DNA of 32,065 bases from Thermoflexus sp. (GCF_034432235.1 NZ_DAOUCJ010000094.1:1-32065); one strand, 5' to 3'. Shown: positions 22,285-30,431, numbered from the stretch's first letter. Numbers and translations are program-made. The notes: a model not told the origin generated them from the sequence alone.

Positions 22285-23134
22285 AAAACAGATCCCTCTC
22301 TATCGGCTCCCCCAGGCGGAAGGGAGGGATCGCCCGATGGAAGGTCTCCACGCCCCACAGGATGCGCCGGGCAAACGCCGGAAGGGGCAGCTGACGCATC
22401 CAGCCACCCCCCTGGCTCCGATGGCAGGCCGCCGCTCGTTCCTTCCGATCCAGCACCGACCGCACATCGATCCGGGTGGTCACCGGAAGCGCGGCCCGGA
22501 TCGCCGCTTCCAGATCGATATCCCGATTGCGCCCGAGGCGGCGGAGATCCACCCCCAGGATCCGCAGAACAACCAGAAACGGCCGGAGCTGCCCGATGGG
22601 GAGCGTGGTGTAATATAGGCGCGCAGGACGATGGGGTTGGAGGCCTTGAGCCCGGTGTTCTGGGAACACTTCTGGATCGCCCGCGCGCTCGAAAGCCTCC
22701 CGCACGGCTCGATGCATATAGATGTGATCCGGGTGCCCGTATCCCCCATAAGGATCGAAGGTCAGCACCACATCGGGTCGAAGCTCCCGGATCAGCGCCA
22801 CCAGGCGGCGGACAACTTCCTCAAAGGGAGCGCGGATGAAGGCCGCCGGATGATCCTGATCGGGGGAGCCGGGCATCCCCGAGTCCCGATACCCCAGGAG
22901 ATGGAGGCCATGAAGGCCCAGCGCCTCCACGGCGCAACGCAGCTCCATCTCCCGTATGGTCCCCAGATCCGCTGTCGATTCCATCCCCGGCGCCAGGGAG
23001 CCGGCCTCCCCCCGTGTCGCGCAGATCAGGTGAACCGTGTAGCCCCGCGACACATACAGCGCCAAGGTGCCCCCCGGACCGAAGGCTTCATCATCGGGAT
23101 GAGCGAAAGCCGCCAGCAGCGTTCCCCGGGTCAT
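22274..23134 (-). CDS. PIG-L/LmbE-family N-deacetylase
   Basis: The 286-residue zinc-dependent deacetylase-fold protein has the zinc site AHPDDE (His12, Asp14, Asp15) and the downstream YGGYGHPDHIYMH histidine motif. ATRGEAGS and GYRDSGM are further family blocks. Relatives deacetylate GlcNAc-containing molecules, including mycothiol and bacillithiol precursors and glycolipids. The 23134 ATG overlaps the stop of the upstream TIM-barrel gene by 4 nt (ATGA), a coupling seen elsewhere in this window; an in-frame ATG at 23143 is also possible. Both lack a strong ribosome site. The pair suggests a sugar or amino-sugar pathway. No BshA-like or MshA-like glycosyltransferase is nearby, so the product is undefined. 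Confidence 0.88.
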   Translation of the reverse strand: MTRGTLLAAFAHPDDEAFGPGGTLALYVSRGYTVHLICATRGEAGSLAPGMESTADLGTIREMELRCAVEALGLHGLHLLGYRDSGMPGSPDQDHPAAFIRAPFEEVVRRLVALIRELRPDVVLTFDPYGGYGHPDHIYMHRAVREAFERAGDPEVFPEHRAQGLQPHRPARLYYTTLPIGQLRPFLVVLRILGVDLRRLGRNRDIDLEAAIRAALPVTTRIDVRSVLDRKERAAACHRSQGGGWMRQLPLPAFARRILWGVETFHRAIPPFRLGEPIERDLFSQS

Positions 23135-23922
23135 TGCGGCCATGACACGCGCTGCAGAATACGCTGCAGAACAGGAAAACTCTCCTGGATCTCCGCCAAA
23201 CTGGGCATCTCGAGGATCAGCATAGGGCGATTCAGGCAGCGGACCAGCCGGCTGAGGACCGGTTCCATTGGGATCGCTCCGTGGGTGAGAGGAAGATGTC
23301 GATCCTGAACCCCAGTTGTGTTATGAAGATGCGCATAGATCAACACGGGCTCCAGCACGTTGATCCACGCTTGCAGCGGAACGCGGGAATATAAATAGGC
23401 GTGGCCGATATCCAGACACGCCCCGACGTAAAAGTGGTTCACCTTCTGGATGACCTCGACCTGAAGGAAAGGGTCGGGCTCCCACATGTTCTCCAGCGCG
23501 ATCCGGATGCCCATCTCCTGGGCCTCCAAGGCCAGCGCGGCCCAGAAGCCTACCTGCCGTTCCAGCCATCGCGGGCGATAGGAGGATTCATCCACCAGCG
23601 GATTGTAATTCAGGTGAAAGTTCACCAACCATGCCCCCAGCTCGGCAGCGATCTCCAGTGACTGGCGATAGCGATCCATCGCCACCGCCGCGATTCGCGG
23701 ATCCACGCTTCCGCTGAACAGATCCACAAAGGGGCCGTGCAGAGAGATGGGACCGGAAAACCCGGCCAGGGCCTGGCGATAGCGATGAAGCAACTCCCGC
23801 CATTCACCATCCAGGATCTCTGGCTGGGCGAATTCCTGAAGCTCCAGACCCAGACTGTGCACCTCTGCGAAATCGCGGAGGGCAGGCAGATCCTCCAGCT
23901 TGCCGCAACTGATCCCAATCAT
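23131..23922 (-). CDS. Sugar phosphate isomerase/epimerase-like TIM barrel (AP endonuclease family 2)
   Basis: This 263-residue protein has the xylose-isomerase-like/AP-endonuclease-2 barrel. Metal-site strands are visible: ISLHGPFVDL (His), WLVNFHLNYN (His), IALENMWE (Glu), ACLDIGHAYLYS (Asp, His), IYAHLHNTTGVQDRHLPL (His residues) and LILEMPS (Glu). The family includes sugar isomerases, epimerases and inosose dehydratases; DNA repair is less likely in this context. The ATG at 23922 was chosen because the barrel starts at MIGISCGKLED; longer in-frame starts give only non-homologous sequence. The ribosome site is weak. Its stop overlaps the PIG-L start by 4 nt. Confidence 0.85.
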   Translation of the reverse strand: MIGISCGKLEDLPALRDFAEVHSLGLELQEFAQPEILDGEWRELLHRYRQALAGFSGPISLHGPFVDLFSGSVDPRIAAVAMDRYRQSLEIAAELGAWLVNFHLNYNPLVDESSYRPRWLERQVGFWAALALEAQEMGIRIALENMWEPDPFLQVEVIQKVNHFYVGACLDIGHAYLYSRVPLQAWINVLEPVLIYAHLHNTTGVQDRHLPLTHGAIPMEPVLSRLVRCLNRPMLILEMPSLAEIQESFPVLQRILQRVSWPQ

Positions 23923-24296
23923 AAGCCCTGACCGGATCCACCTGGGGGGACCAGAGGGATGCCCCAACTTGTTACCGGACCTCTCTTCGAAGGGCAGAAG
24001 GAATGCCACCTTTCGTTCCCCAACAGAAGCCATATCTCCCGGATGCATCGTAAGGGGACGCCTGGCATCCCCTCCATCGCCCGGTCCTGGCTATTTTTAG
24101 TTTGTGAACATCCCTGAAGCATCCAGGAGACTTGAGGGCCGTGGAGGCCCTGCCAGGATCCATCCCGTCTTCCTACCCCTATTGAGGCGTGGCACCCCTG
24201 CACAAATTTCATTCTACTACGGGATATACGGGAAGACCGGATGGCCTCTCCATGGGATCTGGAGGGTCCTACGGAGGGGACGGTTTCGTAATTATA
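23923..24296. other. 374-nt intergenic region between rsmD and the TIM-barrel gene
   Basis: Both flanking genes run leftward. Open frames on either strand show no family resemblance or good ribosome sites. Just after the rsmD stop, the minus strand has TATAAT (plus-strand 24291-24296) with a weak -35; it could be a promoter for the TIM-barrel gene, with a long leader. Nothing else was identified. Confidence 0.4.
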
Positions 24297-24854
24297 CTAT
24301 TCTACAAAGCGGCGCTGGTAAAACAGGAGATGGGTGCTTCCATAATCCCGGCGGTCTGCCCAACCCAGATGGTGAAGCGAAACTTCCGCGAATTCCCGGG
24401 GGTGGATCTGAACCACGATGATCCCTGAGGCGGTCAGCCAACCCGGTCGGGCATCCAGGAGCTCGAGCGTGCGACGCCACCATCCCCGATACTGGGGCGG
24501 GGCCACATAGATGAAATCAAAGGGCTCAATGGGCCCGGAGTGCAGGAAATCGAAGACATCCGCCCGAACCACCCGGGCCCGATCGACGAAGCCGGTCTGC
24601 CGCAGGTTCTCCCGAAGCACACGGATCGCCCGCGGGTCTTTCTCCACAAACACCGCCTCCGTCGCCCCCCGGCTCAGCGCTTCAATGCCCACGCTGCCGG
24701 TGCCTGCGAAAAGATCCAGCACGCGGGCCCCCACGATAGAAGGCCCCAGGATGTCGAAAAGGGCTGTCTTCACCCGATCCGTGATCGGACGGGTGCTCGA
24801 GCCCGGCAGACTCTTCAACCGGCGCCCCTTTGCGGAACCCGCGATCACCCGCAT
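24297..24854 (-). CDS. rsmD: 16S rRNA (guanine(966)-N2)-methyltransferase RsmD
   Basis: The 185-residue SAM-dependent methyltransferase modifies G966 of 16S rRNA. MRVIAGSAKGRRL and RPITDRVKTALFDIL are the RsmD N-terminal signature; VLDLFAGTGSVGIEALSRGA is the SAM motif, followed by VFVEKD. The catalytic motif, usually (D/N)PPY, reads VAPPQY, a variant I believe occurs in other RsmD proteins. The ATG at 24854 shares its A with the TGA of nadE (TGATG), so translation is coupled; a TTG further upstream would add only four residues. It is the last gene of the DUF3048-NTase-YjbQ-NadE-RsmD operon. Confidence 0.92.
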   Translation of the reverse strand: MRVIAGSAKGRRLKSLPGSSTRPITDRVKTALFDILGPSIVGARVLDLFAGTGSVGIEALSRGATEAVFVEKDPRAIRVLRENLRQTGFVDRARVVRADVFDFLHSGPIEPFDFIYVAPPQYRGWWRRTLELLDARPGWLTASGIIVVQIHPREFAEVSLHHLGWADRRDYGSTHLLFYQRRFVE

Positions 24855-25741
24855 CAATGTCCCCAATCCCGCAGATATCGGAAATCAATCCCTACCGTTC
24901 GTGAAGTCAGCTTGGCGATGAGCGGCGTCCGCCGCTTGAACTGCGTGTCGCGGACCATGCGCCACAGGCGGCGGACGGTTTCTCCATCGAAGCCCAGGGC
25001 GATGACCTGATCCAGAGTCATCCGTTCCTCCACCAGCAGGTAGAGGATACGATCCGCTTCATCGTAGGTCACCCCCAGCTCCCCCTCGTCCGTCTGGCCC
25101 AACCACAGATCCGCCGTGGGCGGTTTGCGGATGATCTCCTCCGGCACTCCGACGGCACGAGCTAGCTGGCGGACCTGGTTCTTGTATAGATCGCCGAGAG
25201 GGGCCAGGGCGTAAGCCCCATCTCCGTAGAGCGTGAAATAGCCCAGCAGGATCTCCGTCTTGTTGCTGGTGCCCACCACCATCCCGCCCCAGGCCGCGGA
25301 GAGATCATACAGGACGATCATCCGCATGCGGGCCATGACATTGCCCCGGCGCCGGGCATCCATGTCCGGGAACCGCTCGAAGAGCGGCTCCACCATCGGC
25401 GTGATTTCCACCGTCTCGGAGGGCACCCCCAGCTGCTCGATGACCAGATGGGCATGGAGCAGGCTATCCGGAGAGGAAGTGCGATAGGGCATGCGCACCG
25501 CCAGGACGTTTTCGGGGCCCAGGGCCTCCGCCGCCAGAAAGCATGTGAGCGAAGAATCAACTCCGCCTGAGAGGCCGATCACCGCCCGCCTCATCCCGAA
25601 TTTGCTGATCTCATCCCGGATGAAACGAACCAGCACGCCCCGCACCAGATCCGGATCGATCCGCATTCGAGCATCCACCCATTCCCGGATCCGCTGCGGA
25701 TCCATCATCCCATCCCGTTCGATGATCCTCCAGGCCCTCAT
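24854..25741 (-). CDS. nadE: NH3-dependent NAD+ synthetase
   Basis: The 295-residue enzyme amidates nicotinate adenine dinucleotide to NAD with ammonia and ATP. VIGLSGGVDSSLTCFLAAEA is the P-loop; RMRMIVLYDLSA, VVGTSNKTEILLGYFTLYGDGA and APLGDLYKNQVRQLA are the synthetase signatures, followed by KPPTADLWLGQTDEGELGVTYDEADRIL. No glutaminase (nitrilase-like) domain is attached, so it would use free ammonia. Its stop overlaps the rsmD start by one base, and it starts 6 nt after the yjbQ stop with GGAGAG in that junction. The PncC gene elsewhere in the window belongs to the same NAD recycling pathway. Confidence 0.95.
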   Translation of the reverse strand: MRAWRIIERDGMMDPQRIREWVDARMRIDPDLVRGVLVRFIRDEISKFGMRRAVIGLSGGVDSSLTCFLAAEALGPENVLAVRMPYRTSSPDSLLHAHLVIEQLGVPSETVEITPMVEPLFERFPDMDARRRGNVMARMRMIVLYDLSAAWGGMVVGTSNKTEILLGYFTLYGDGAYALAPLGDLYKNQVRQLARAVGVPEEIIRKPPTADLWLGQTDEGELGVTYDEADRILYLLVEERMTLDQVIALGFDGETVRRLWRMVRDTQFKRRTPLIAKLTSRTVGIDFRYLRDWGH

Positions 25742-25747
25742 GCGCGC

Positions 25748-26164
25748 TCACTCTCCTATGATTTGAATAACGATCTCCCGTCGGCGGGGACGGATATCAA
25801 AATCGATCAGCACGATCTGCTGCCAGGTTCCAAGCAGAAGGCGATGATCCTGAAAGGGGATGGTGAGGGAGGGACCGATCAGCGAAGCCCGGAGATGGGA
25901 ATGCCCGTTTTGATCCCCCCATCGAAGGTTGTGACGATATTCTCGTGAGGCGGGGATCGCCTCCTCAAGCCAGCGCTGCAGATCCTCCACTGCTCCGGAC
26001 TCGAACTCCATGGTGGTTAGCCCGGCGGTGGACCCCGGGACGAAGACGGTCACGATGCCTGCCTTCAGGCCGGAGCGCGTCACCGCCTCCGCTACCGGTT
26101 CCGTCAGATCCACCACATCGTTGTTCCCCCGGGTTCGCACGGTCAGGCGCTCGGTGACCACCAT
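25748..26164 (-). CDS. yjbQ: YjbQ/UPF0047 family protein
   Basis: This is a 138-residue single-domain protein with the family pattern: VFVPGSTAGLTTMEFESGAVEDL, the NGHSHLRASLIGPSLTIPF block with clustered His, and LLGTWQQIVLIDFDIRPRRREI. Relatives are annotated as secondary thiamine-phosphate synthase; the physiological role is unsettled. The ATG at 26164 follows GGAGGAGG. It lies 6 nt upstream of nadE and 19 nt downstream of the nucleotidyltransferase-like gene, inside the five-gene operon. Confidence 0.93.
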   Translation of the reverse strand: MVVTERLTVRTRGNNDVVDLTEPVAEAVTRSGLKAGIVTVFVPGSTAGLTTMEFESGAVEDLQRWLEEAIPASREYRHNLRWGDQNGHSHLRASLIGPSLTIPFQDHRLLLGTWQQIVLIDFDIRPRRREIVIQIIGE

Positions 26165-26183
26165 CCCTTCGGCCCTCCTCCGA

Positions 26184-26822
26184 TCACGAAGCGCTTTCCC
26201 CTGGCCCCATCCGTTCCATGCGCCCCAGAAGCCGCAGGCTCTCCAGGTCCTCTAGGTCCGCCGGGCGATACCGCTGGAATAACTCATAGACGGCCCGGAA
26301 CTGCTCGGAGGTCGCCGGGCCCAGCATGCGGGCGATGTCCGCCAGATCCTGGAGCCGCCCTGCTTCAAATTTCATGAGAATTAAATAAGGCATGGGCATG
26401 ATAGGGAGCCCGGCATCGTCTCGATTCCCCTGAGCTGCCTCCAGGGCCTCCCCGGCCCAGGGATCATGCAGCTCCAGCACATCGAGGCGCACCCCTTCCG
26501 GGGAAACCCAGGAAGATCCCGGGATCGCCAGCTCCCCTCCATACTGGAAGCCTGCCTCCCGCAAACGCCGGCGAACCTCCGACCCATCCTTCGCATGGAC
26601 AGCGATATCGAAATCCTGCGTCGCCCGCTCCGGCATGTAATAACGGGCCGCCAGCGCACCCACTACCGCCCATGGGATCGGATCGAGGATCGATCGCAGA
26701 TCGGGAAGACCGGACAAGGGCGACCTCCGGGCGAGGAACTCCCACCGGCTTCCAGCGCCTGGCCGGGCGCGCCGGAGCGCCATCTGGATCAGCGCCTTCC
26801 GCATCCAGACCCGAGGATCCAT
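26184..26822 (-). CDS. Nucleotidyltransferase-fold protein (AbiEii/MNT-like)
   Basis: The 212-residue protein has a minimal nucleotidyltransferase pattern: WAVVGALAARYYMPERATQDFDIAV, where Asp-Phe-Asp supplies the metal acids, RLDVLEL as the third-acid strand, and PMPYLILMKFEAGRLQDLADIARML, the helix typical of AbiEii-like proteins. The glycine-rich GS motif is replaced by GALAARY, which is usual for this branch. No AbiEi antitoxin or HEPN partner is adjacent, so a toxin role is not supported. It is translated from an ATG after TAAGGAG that overlaps the end region of the DUF3048 gene (8-nt gap). The function within the NAD/rRNA-methylation operon is unknown. Confidence 0.78.
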   Translation of the reverse strand: MDPRVWMRKALIQMALRRARPGAGSRWEFLARRSPLSGLPDLRSILDPIPWAVVGALAARYYMPERATQDFDIAVHAKDGSEVRRRLREAGFQYGGELAIPGSSWVSPEGVRLDVLELHDPWAGEALEAAQGNRDDAGLPIMPMPYLILMKFEAGRLQDLADIARMLGPATSEQFRAVYELFQRYRPADLEDLESLRLLGRMERMGPGESAS

Positions 26823-26830
26823 TCATCTCC

Positions 26831-27958
26831 TTATGGAATCTGAACCTGCATATTCAGGGGCACCATCTCGAACCAAGTGTTGCCCGGCTTCAGCGGGATC
26901 GGCTGGCCCTGCGCATCGACGAAGCGAAGCATATCTTCCCGCCGAAAGCGCTGCCACTGCCCCTCATACATTTGACCATCCCGAAAGATTCGAACCGGCC
27001 CGCTGCCCCAGATTTGAATCTCAATGGAATAGTTCCCCAGCCGATCCTCCAGGATGTCCGTGGTCTGGTGGTGGGCATAAACCACCACCACATTGAGGGC
27101 GGAGAGCTGACGTCCGGTGAGCGCATCCATATGAGGATGGCCTGCTGTCCAACGCAGCCATCGTCCGGAACCCCGATCGTATCGCCAGGTGACTGGCTCC
27201 ACCCGATAAGGGATGATAAACGTGGAAACCGGTTGACCACCGACGGGAGGCTGTTCGGAAAAGCGCATCCCCCGCAGATCCTGCGGGGCGTTGATCCCCC
27301 GGCGGGTCGCTTCCTCCCAGAGCCGCCAGGTGCTGGTGAAGAGGGTATGCTCCACCGCAACTCCCTCCCGGTGTATGCGCCAGAAGATCGGCGCGCCCAC
27401 GCCGAAGTCCGGGCTCAGCGCTCGTTCCAGAAAGTCCGAAGCGCGGATCCGCGCGTTGACCCCCGCGCTGGCGCCGGAATAGGCCAGAATCGCCTTGAAC
27501 ATCACCGGGAGCTCCAGATCGATCAGCCGGGCGCTGCGGACGGGGCCCACCGGCTCCGCATCCTGGCTCAGATAGATGGCGGTGAAACGGGTGACCCCGC
27601 CCTCCGCGTAATGCTCGAAGACCAGATCCGCCCGATCCACCCCCGATTGCGGACGGACCACCGGGGGATAATTCGAGATCTTGATCGCGAGGGGCCGCCG
27701 CTTCAGCACAGCCGGGTCCGACACCCGCAGGCCGGTTAACGGATTCACATCCGGGGGGAATGCATCGATGGAACCCACAGAGGGCGCAGTGGGCGTCGGC
27801 GCAGGAGACGGGGTGGGCGTGACGTTCCTCTCGTTCACCGCAAGAGGTGGCGGCATGGTCGGCGTGGGAGGCTGGGGTCCCGCCGGGGTCGCCCGAGAGG
27901 CGCAGGCCGTCACCAGCCAGAGCGCGATCCATAGCACTCGAAGCACCCTCTGGGCCAT
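26831..27958 (-). CDS. DUF3048 (YerB-like) lipoprotein
   Basis: The 375-residue secreted protein has an N-terminal signal (VLRVLWIALWLVTAC) with a lipobox, LVTA-Cys19, so it is probably lipid-anchored outside the membrane. A Pro/Thr-rich linker to about residue 65 leads into DUF3048 (NPLTGLRVSDP, RRPLAIKISN, RPQSGVDRADLVFEHYAEGGVTRFTAIY, VGPVRSARLIDLELP). The C-terminal domain ends in LKPGNTWFEMVPLN. The family is widespread in Firmicutes and Chloroflexota and its role is poorly known. The start at 27958 is set by the signal peptide; the frame extends upstream without homology. An extended -10 promoter lies about 40 nt upstream. Confidence 0.9.
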   Translation of the reverse strand: MAQRVLRVLWIALWLVTACASRATPAGPQPPTPTMPPPLAVNERNVTPTPSPAPTPTAPSVGSIDAFPPDVNPLTGLRVSDPAVLKRRPLAIKISNYPPVVRPQSGVDRADLVFEHYAEGGVTRFTAIYLSQDAEPVGPVRSARLIDLELPVMFKAILAYSGASAGVNARIRASDFLERALSPDFGVGAPIFWRIHREGVAVEHTLFTSTWRLWEEATRRGINAPQDLRGMRFSEQPPVGGQPVSTFIIPYRVEPVTWRYDRGSGRWLRWTAGHPHMDALTGRQLSALNVVVVYAHHQTTDILEDRLGNYSIEIQIWGSGPVRIFRDGQMYEGQWQRFRREDMLRFVDAQGQPIPLKPGNTWFEMVPLNMQVQIP

Positions 27959-27991
27959 AGAAAATCGCTCCGCCGGGTAAGCTCCAGCGAA

Positions 27992-28000
27992 AGTATAGCA
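27992..28000 (-). promoter_or_regulatory. Extended -10 promoter of the DUF3048-NTase-YjbQ-NadE-RsmD operon
   Basis: The minus strand reads TGCTATACT, matching TGnTATAAT with one core mismatch (plus-strand 27992-28000). Transcription would start near 27985, giving a leader of roughly 27 nt. No strong -35 is present, as expected for an extended -10. Confidence 0.6.
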
Positions 28001-28182
28001 TAACCTGAAGGTCGCTTCTTCCGAGGTCTTCCGGGTCCAGCCCCCAAATTTCCGGGAGAAGACCCACCGCGCAACCCCTGCCTGGGGTTGATTCTGGGGG
28101 CTCACCCCCTGGTATGATCATCCGCAGGTGGATGACAGCCCGATTTCCCTCCCCGAAGCGGGCAGGGGGACCCCTCCCCCGG

Positions 28183-28205
28183 CCCCTCCCCGAAACGGGG
28201 AGGGG
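28183..28205. repeat. GC-rich palindromic repeat, hairpin 1
   Basis: CCCCTCCCCG (28183-28192) and CGGGGAGGGG (28196-28205) form a perfect 10-bp stem around AAA, followed by GATTTT on the plus strand. It looks like a dispersed intergenic palindrome (REP-like) of the kind seen in GC-rich bacteria. It could secondarily act as a terminator. Confidence 0.7.
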
Positions 28206-28217
28206 GATTTTGAGGCT

Positions 28218-28242
28218 CCCCCTTCCCTACGAGGGAAGGGGG
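28218..28242. repeat. GC-rich palindromic repeat, hairpin 2
   Basis: CCCCCTTCCCT (28218-28228) and AGGGAAGGGGG (28232-28242) form a perfect 11-bp stem around ACG. It is 12 nt from hairpin 1 and of similar composition, and degenerate copies (CCCTCCCCG..., 28147-28156 and 28264-28280) flank the pair. The cluster fills the gap between FmdB and DUF3048. Confidence 0.7.
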
Positions 28243-28378
28243 CCGGGGGGTTAGGTCTGAGGACCCCTCCCCCTCCCCGAAAGCTGAGCCCCCAAAAGCA
28301 GAGGGGGCCGACAGGAAACCCCTATGACCTGCCAGCCCCCTCCCCATCCCGGAGGATCCGGCTGTAGGTTGCTTTTCC

Positions 28379-28624
28379 TCAATCGCTCTCATTCGTCGAA
28401 GTCCCGGAAGCGCTCTCCGACTTTCCCTTATCCCCGGAGTTCCTGGATTTCCGGCTCTCCGTGATATACCAGCCATCGCCTTTGAAGATAATGCCTGCAG
28501 GGGAGAACACTCGACGGATGCCCGGATGGCCCTCCGGACAGGTTTCCAGGGGGGGATCTGTGAAGCGCTGTTGTTTCTCGAAGCGGATGCCGCAAACCGG
28601 GCATTCGTATTCATAGATGGGCAT
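28379..28624 (-). CDS. FmdB-type zinc-ribbon protein
   Basis: The 81-residue protein has the FmdB/regulatory zinc-ribbon pattern: MPIYEYECPVCGIRFEKQQ with Cys8 and Cys11, then LETCPEGHPGIRR where the second pair is Cys plus His. The FmdB block RRVFSPAGIIFKGDGWYITE follows and a Ser/Lys-rich disordered tail ends it. In methylotrophs FmdB was linked to amide use; here the family is a general small zinc protein of unknown role. The ATG follows GGAGGTGAT. It lies downstream of groEL, beyond a strong terminator, on the same strand, so it is probably separately transcribed. Confidence 0.92.
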   Translation of the reverse strand: MPIYEYECPVCGIRFEKQQRFTDPPLETCPEGHPGIRRVFSPAGIIFKGDGWYITESRKSRNSGDKGKSESASGTSTNESD

Positions 28625-28747
28625 CGGCCATCACCTCCCCGCCGAATCCTGCTGGAATCGAACACGATCCCGCAGTGCGATGGTTTCTGAAGCCTTTCAG
28701 ACCAGGCAGTGCCATCCGTCATGGATGAATACGATACGGATAAGGAA

Positions 28748-28773
28748 CCGGGGCGGGCTTTCACCCGCCCCGG
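28748..28773 (-). terminator. Intrinsic terminator after groEL
   Basis: CCGGGGCGGG (28748-28757) and CCCGCCCCGG (28764-28773) form a perfect 10-bp stem with a 6-nt loop, 20 nt after the groEL stop. Read leftward it is followed by TTCCTTATCC. Confidence 0.75.
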
Positions 28774-28793
28774 CGATCCTCCTTCCGACCTGC

Positions 28794-30431
28794 TCAGAAC
28801 TCCTCGGACGGCGTCGGCGTGGTCTCCTTCTTCTTCTCCGGCACCTCGGTGACCAGGGCCTCGGTGGTGAGGATCATCGCCGCGACGCTGGCGGCGTTCT
28901 CCAGGGCGGTGCGGGTCACCTTGGCCGGGTCGATGATGCCCGCCTCCACCATATCCACATATTCACCCGTGAGCACGTTGTAGCCGATGTTCGGGTTGTT
29001 CTTCTCCTTCTGGAGGCGGCGCACCATCTCTACCACCACCGCGCCGTCCTCGCCCGCGTTCTCGGCGATCCGCCGGAGCGGCTCCTCGAGGGCGCGGCGG
29101 ACGATGTTGATGCCCGTCTGGACGTCGCCCTCGGCCTTCAGGTTATCCAGGGCCTTAGCGGCGTTCAGCAGGGCCACGCCGCCGCCGGGAACGATACCCT
29201 CCTCCACCGCAGCGCGGGTCGCCGAGAGGGCGTCTTCCACCCGGTGCTTCTTCTCCTTGAGCTCGACCTCCGTGGCCGCGCCGACGCGGATGATGGCGAC
29301 CCCGCCGGCCAGCTTGGCCAGCCGCTCCTGGAGCTTCTCCCGATCGTAATCGCTGGTGGTCTTCTCCATCTCGGCCTTGATCTGCTCGATGCGGCCCTTG
29401 ATGGCCTTCGGGTCGCCCCGCCCGCCGATGATGGTGGTGTCATCCTTGGTCACCACCACCTTATCGGCACGGCCGAGATCGGAGATGCGAACGTTCTCCA
29501 GCTTGCGGCCCAGCTCCTCGCTGATCACCTGCCCGCCGGTGAGGATGGCGATATCCTGGAGCATCGCCTTGCGGCGCTCACCGAAGCCAGGGGCCTTGAC
29601 CGCCACGGCGTTGAAGATGCCCCGCAGTTTGTTCAGCACCAGGGTCGCCAGGGCCTCGCCATCCACATCCTCGGCGATGACCAGCAGGGAACGGGTCTCG
29701 CCCTCCTGGAGCACGCGCTCCAGCACCGGGATGATGTCCGCAGCGGCGGAGATCTTCTTATCGTGGATCAGGATGTAGGGGTTCTCCAGCACCGCCTCCA
29801 TGGTCTCGGGGTTGGTCACGAAATAGGGCGAGATGTAGCCCCGATCGAACTGCATCCCCTCCACATATTCGGTCTCAAAGGGCAGGCCGGTCTTGGACTC
29901 CTCCACCGTGATCACGCCGTCCTTGCCGACCTTGTCCATCACCTCGGCGATCAGGTTCCCGATCTCCGGATCCGCCGAGGAGATGGCCGCCACGTGGGCA
30001 ATGTCATCCTTGCTCTGGACCGGCTTGGCCATCCGTTTGATCTCCTCGACCACGGCCTTGACGGCCATCTCAATGCCCTTCTTCAGGAGCATGGGATTGG
30101 CCCCCGCGGCCACGTTCTTCATGCCCTCCGTCACCATCACGTGGGCCAGGACCGTCGCCGTGGTCGTCCCGTCGCCGGCCACATCGTTGGTCTTGGTCGC
30201 CGCCTCCTTGAGGAGCTGCACCCCCATGTTCTCATAGGGGTCCGGCAGCTCGATCTCCTTGGCCACCGTCACCCCGTCATGGGTGATGGTCGGGGCCCCC
30301 CACTTCTTATCCAGCGCCACATTCCGCCCCTTGGGCCCCAGCGTGGTTCCCACGGCGTTGGCCAGGATATCGATGCCGCGCTTCAGGCGGCGGCGGGCCT
30401 CCTCACCGAAAACCAGCTGCTTGGGCGCCAT
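28794..30431 (-). CDS. groEL: Chaperonin GroEL (Hsp60)
   Basis: The 545-residue cytosolic chaperonin subunit folds proteins in an ATP-driven 14-mer with GroES. Full-length blocks are present: AVGTTLGPKGRNVALDKKWGAP, ITHDGVTVAKEIEL, NDVAGDGTTTATVLAH, KAPGFGERRKAMLQDIA, VGAATEVELKEKKHRVEDAL and the C-terminal EEGIVPGGGVALL and EYVDMVEAGIIDP. The C-terminus ends TPTPSEEF rather than the GGM repeats common in proteobacterial GroEL; tails without GGM occur in many other phyla. The start is marked by AAGGAGGTGAT 6 nt upstream. It follows groES by 64 nt. No CIRCE operator was found. Confidence 0.98.
   Translation of the reverse strand: MAPKQLVFGEEARRRLKRGIDILANAVGTTLGPKGRNVALDKKWGAPTITHDGVTVAKEIELPDPYENMGVQLLKEAATKTNDVAGDGTTTATVLAHVMVTEGMKNVAAGANPMLLKKGIEMAVKAVVEEIKRMAKPVQSKDDIAHVAAISSADPEIGNLIAEVMDKVGKDGVITVEESKTGLPFETEYVEGMQFDRGYISPYFVTNPETMEAVLENPYILIHDKKISAAADIIPVLERVLQEGETRSLLVIAEDVDGEALATLVLNKLRGIFNAVAVKAPGFGERRKAMLQDIAILTGGQVISEELGRKLENVRISDLGRADKVVVTKDDTTIIGGRGDPKAIKGRIEQIKAEMEKTTSDYDREKLQERLAKLAGGVAIIRVGAATEVELKEKKHRVEDALSATRAAVEEGIVPGGGVALLNAAKALDNLKAEGDVQTGINIVRRALEEPLRRIAENAGEDGAVVVEMVRRLQKEKNNPNIGYNVLTGEYVDMVEAGIIDPAKVTRTALENAASVAAMILTTEALVTEVPEKKKETTPTPSEEF

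Larger units (their letters stand above)
27959..28378. other. 420-nt intergenic region with palindromic repeats between FmdB and DUF3048 genes
   Basis: Besides the DUF3048 promoter at its left end, the region is dominated by C/G homopolymer-rich palindromes at about 28140-28290. No gene is supported; open frames crossing it encode low-complexity Pro/Arg sequence. Confidence 0.6.

Noticed and set aside
23919..24428. Short frames on both strands around the rsmD 3' end and following gap
   Set aside because: They overlap rsmD or have no ribosome site and no family resemblance.
26184..26822. AbiE-type toxin-antitoxin or abortive-infection system
   Set aside because: No AbiEi or other antitoxin partner, and the gene is embedded in a housekeeping operon.
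28102..28764. 220-residue minus-strand frame across the palindromic repeats and fmdB
   Set aside because: It overlaps the real fmdB gene in another frame and consists of low-complexity Pro/Arg sequence from the repeats.
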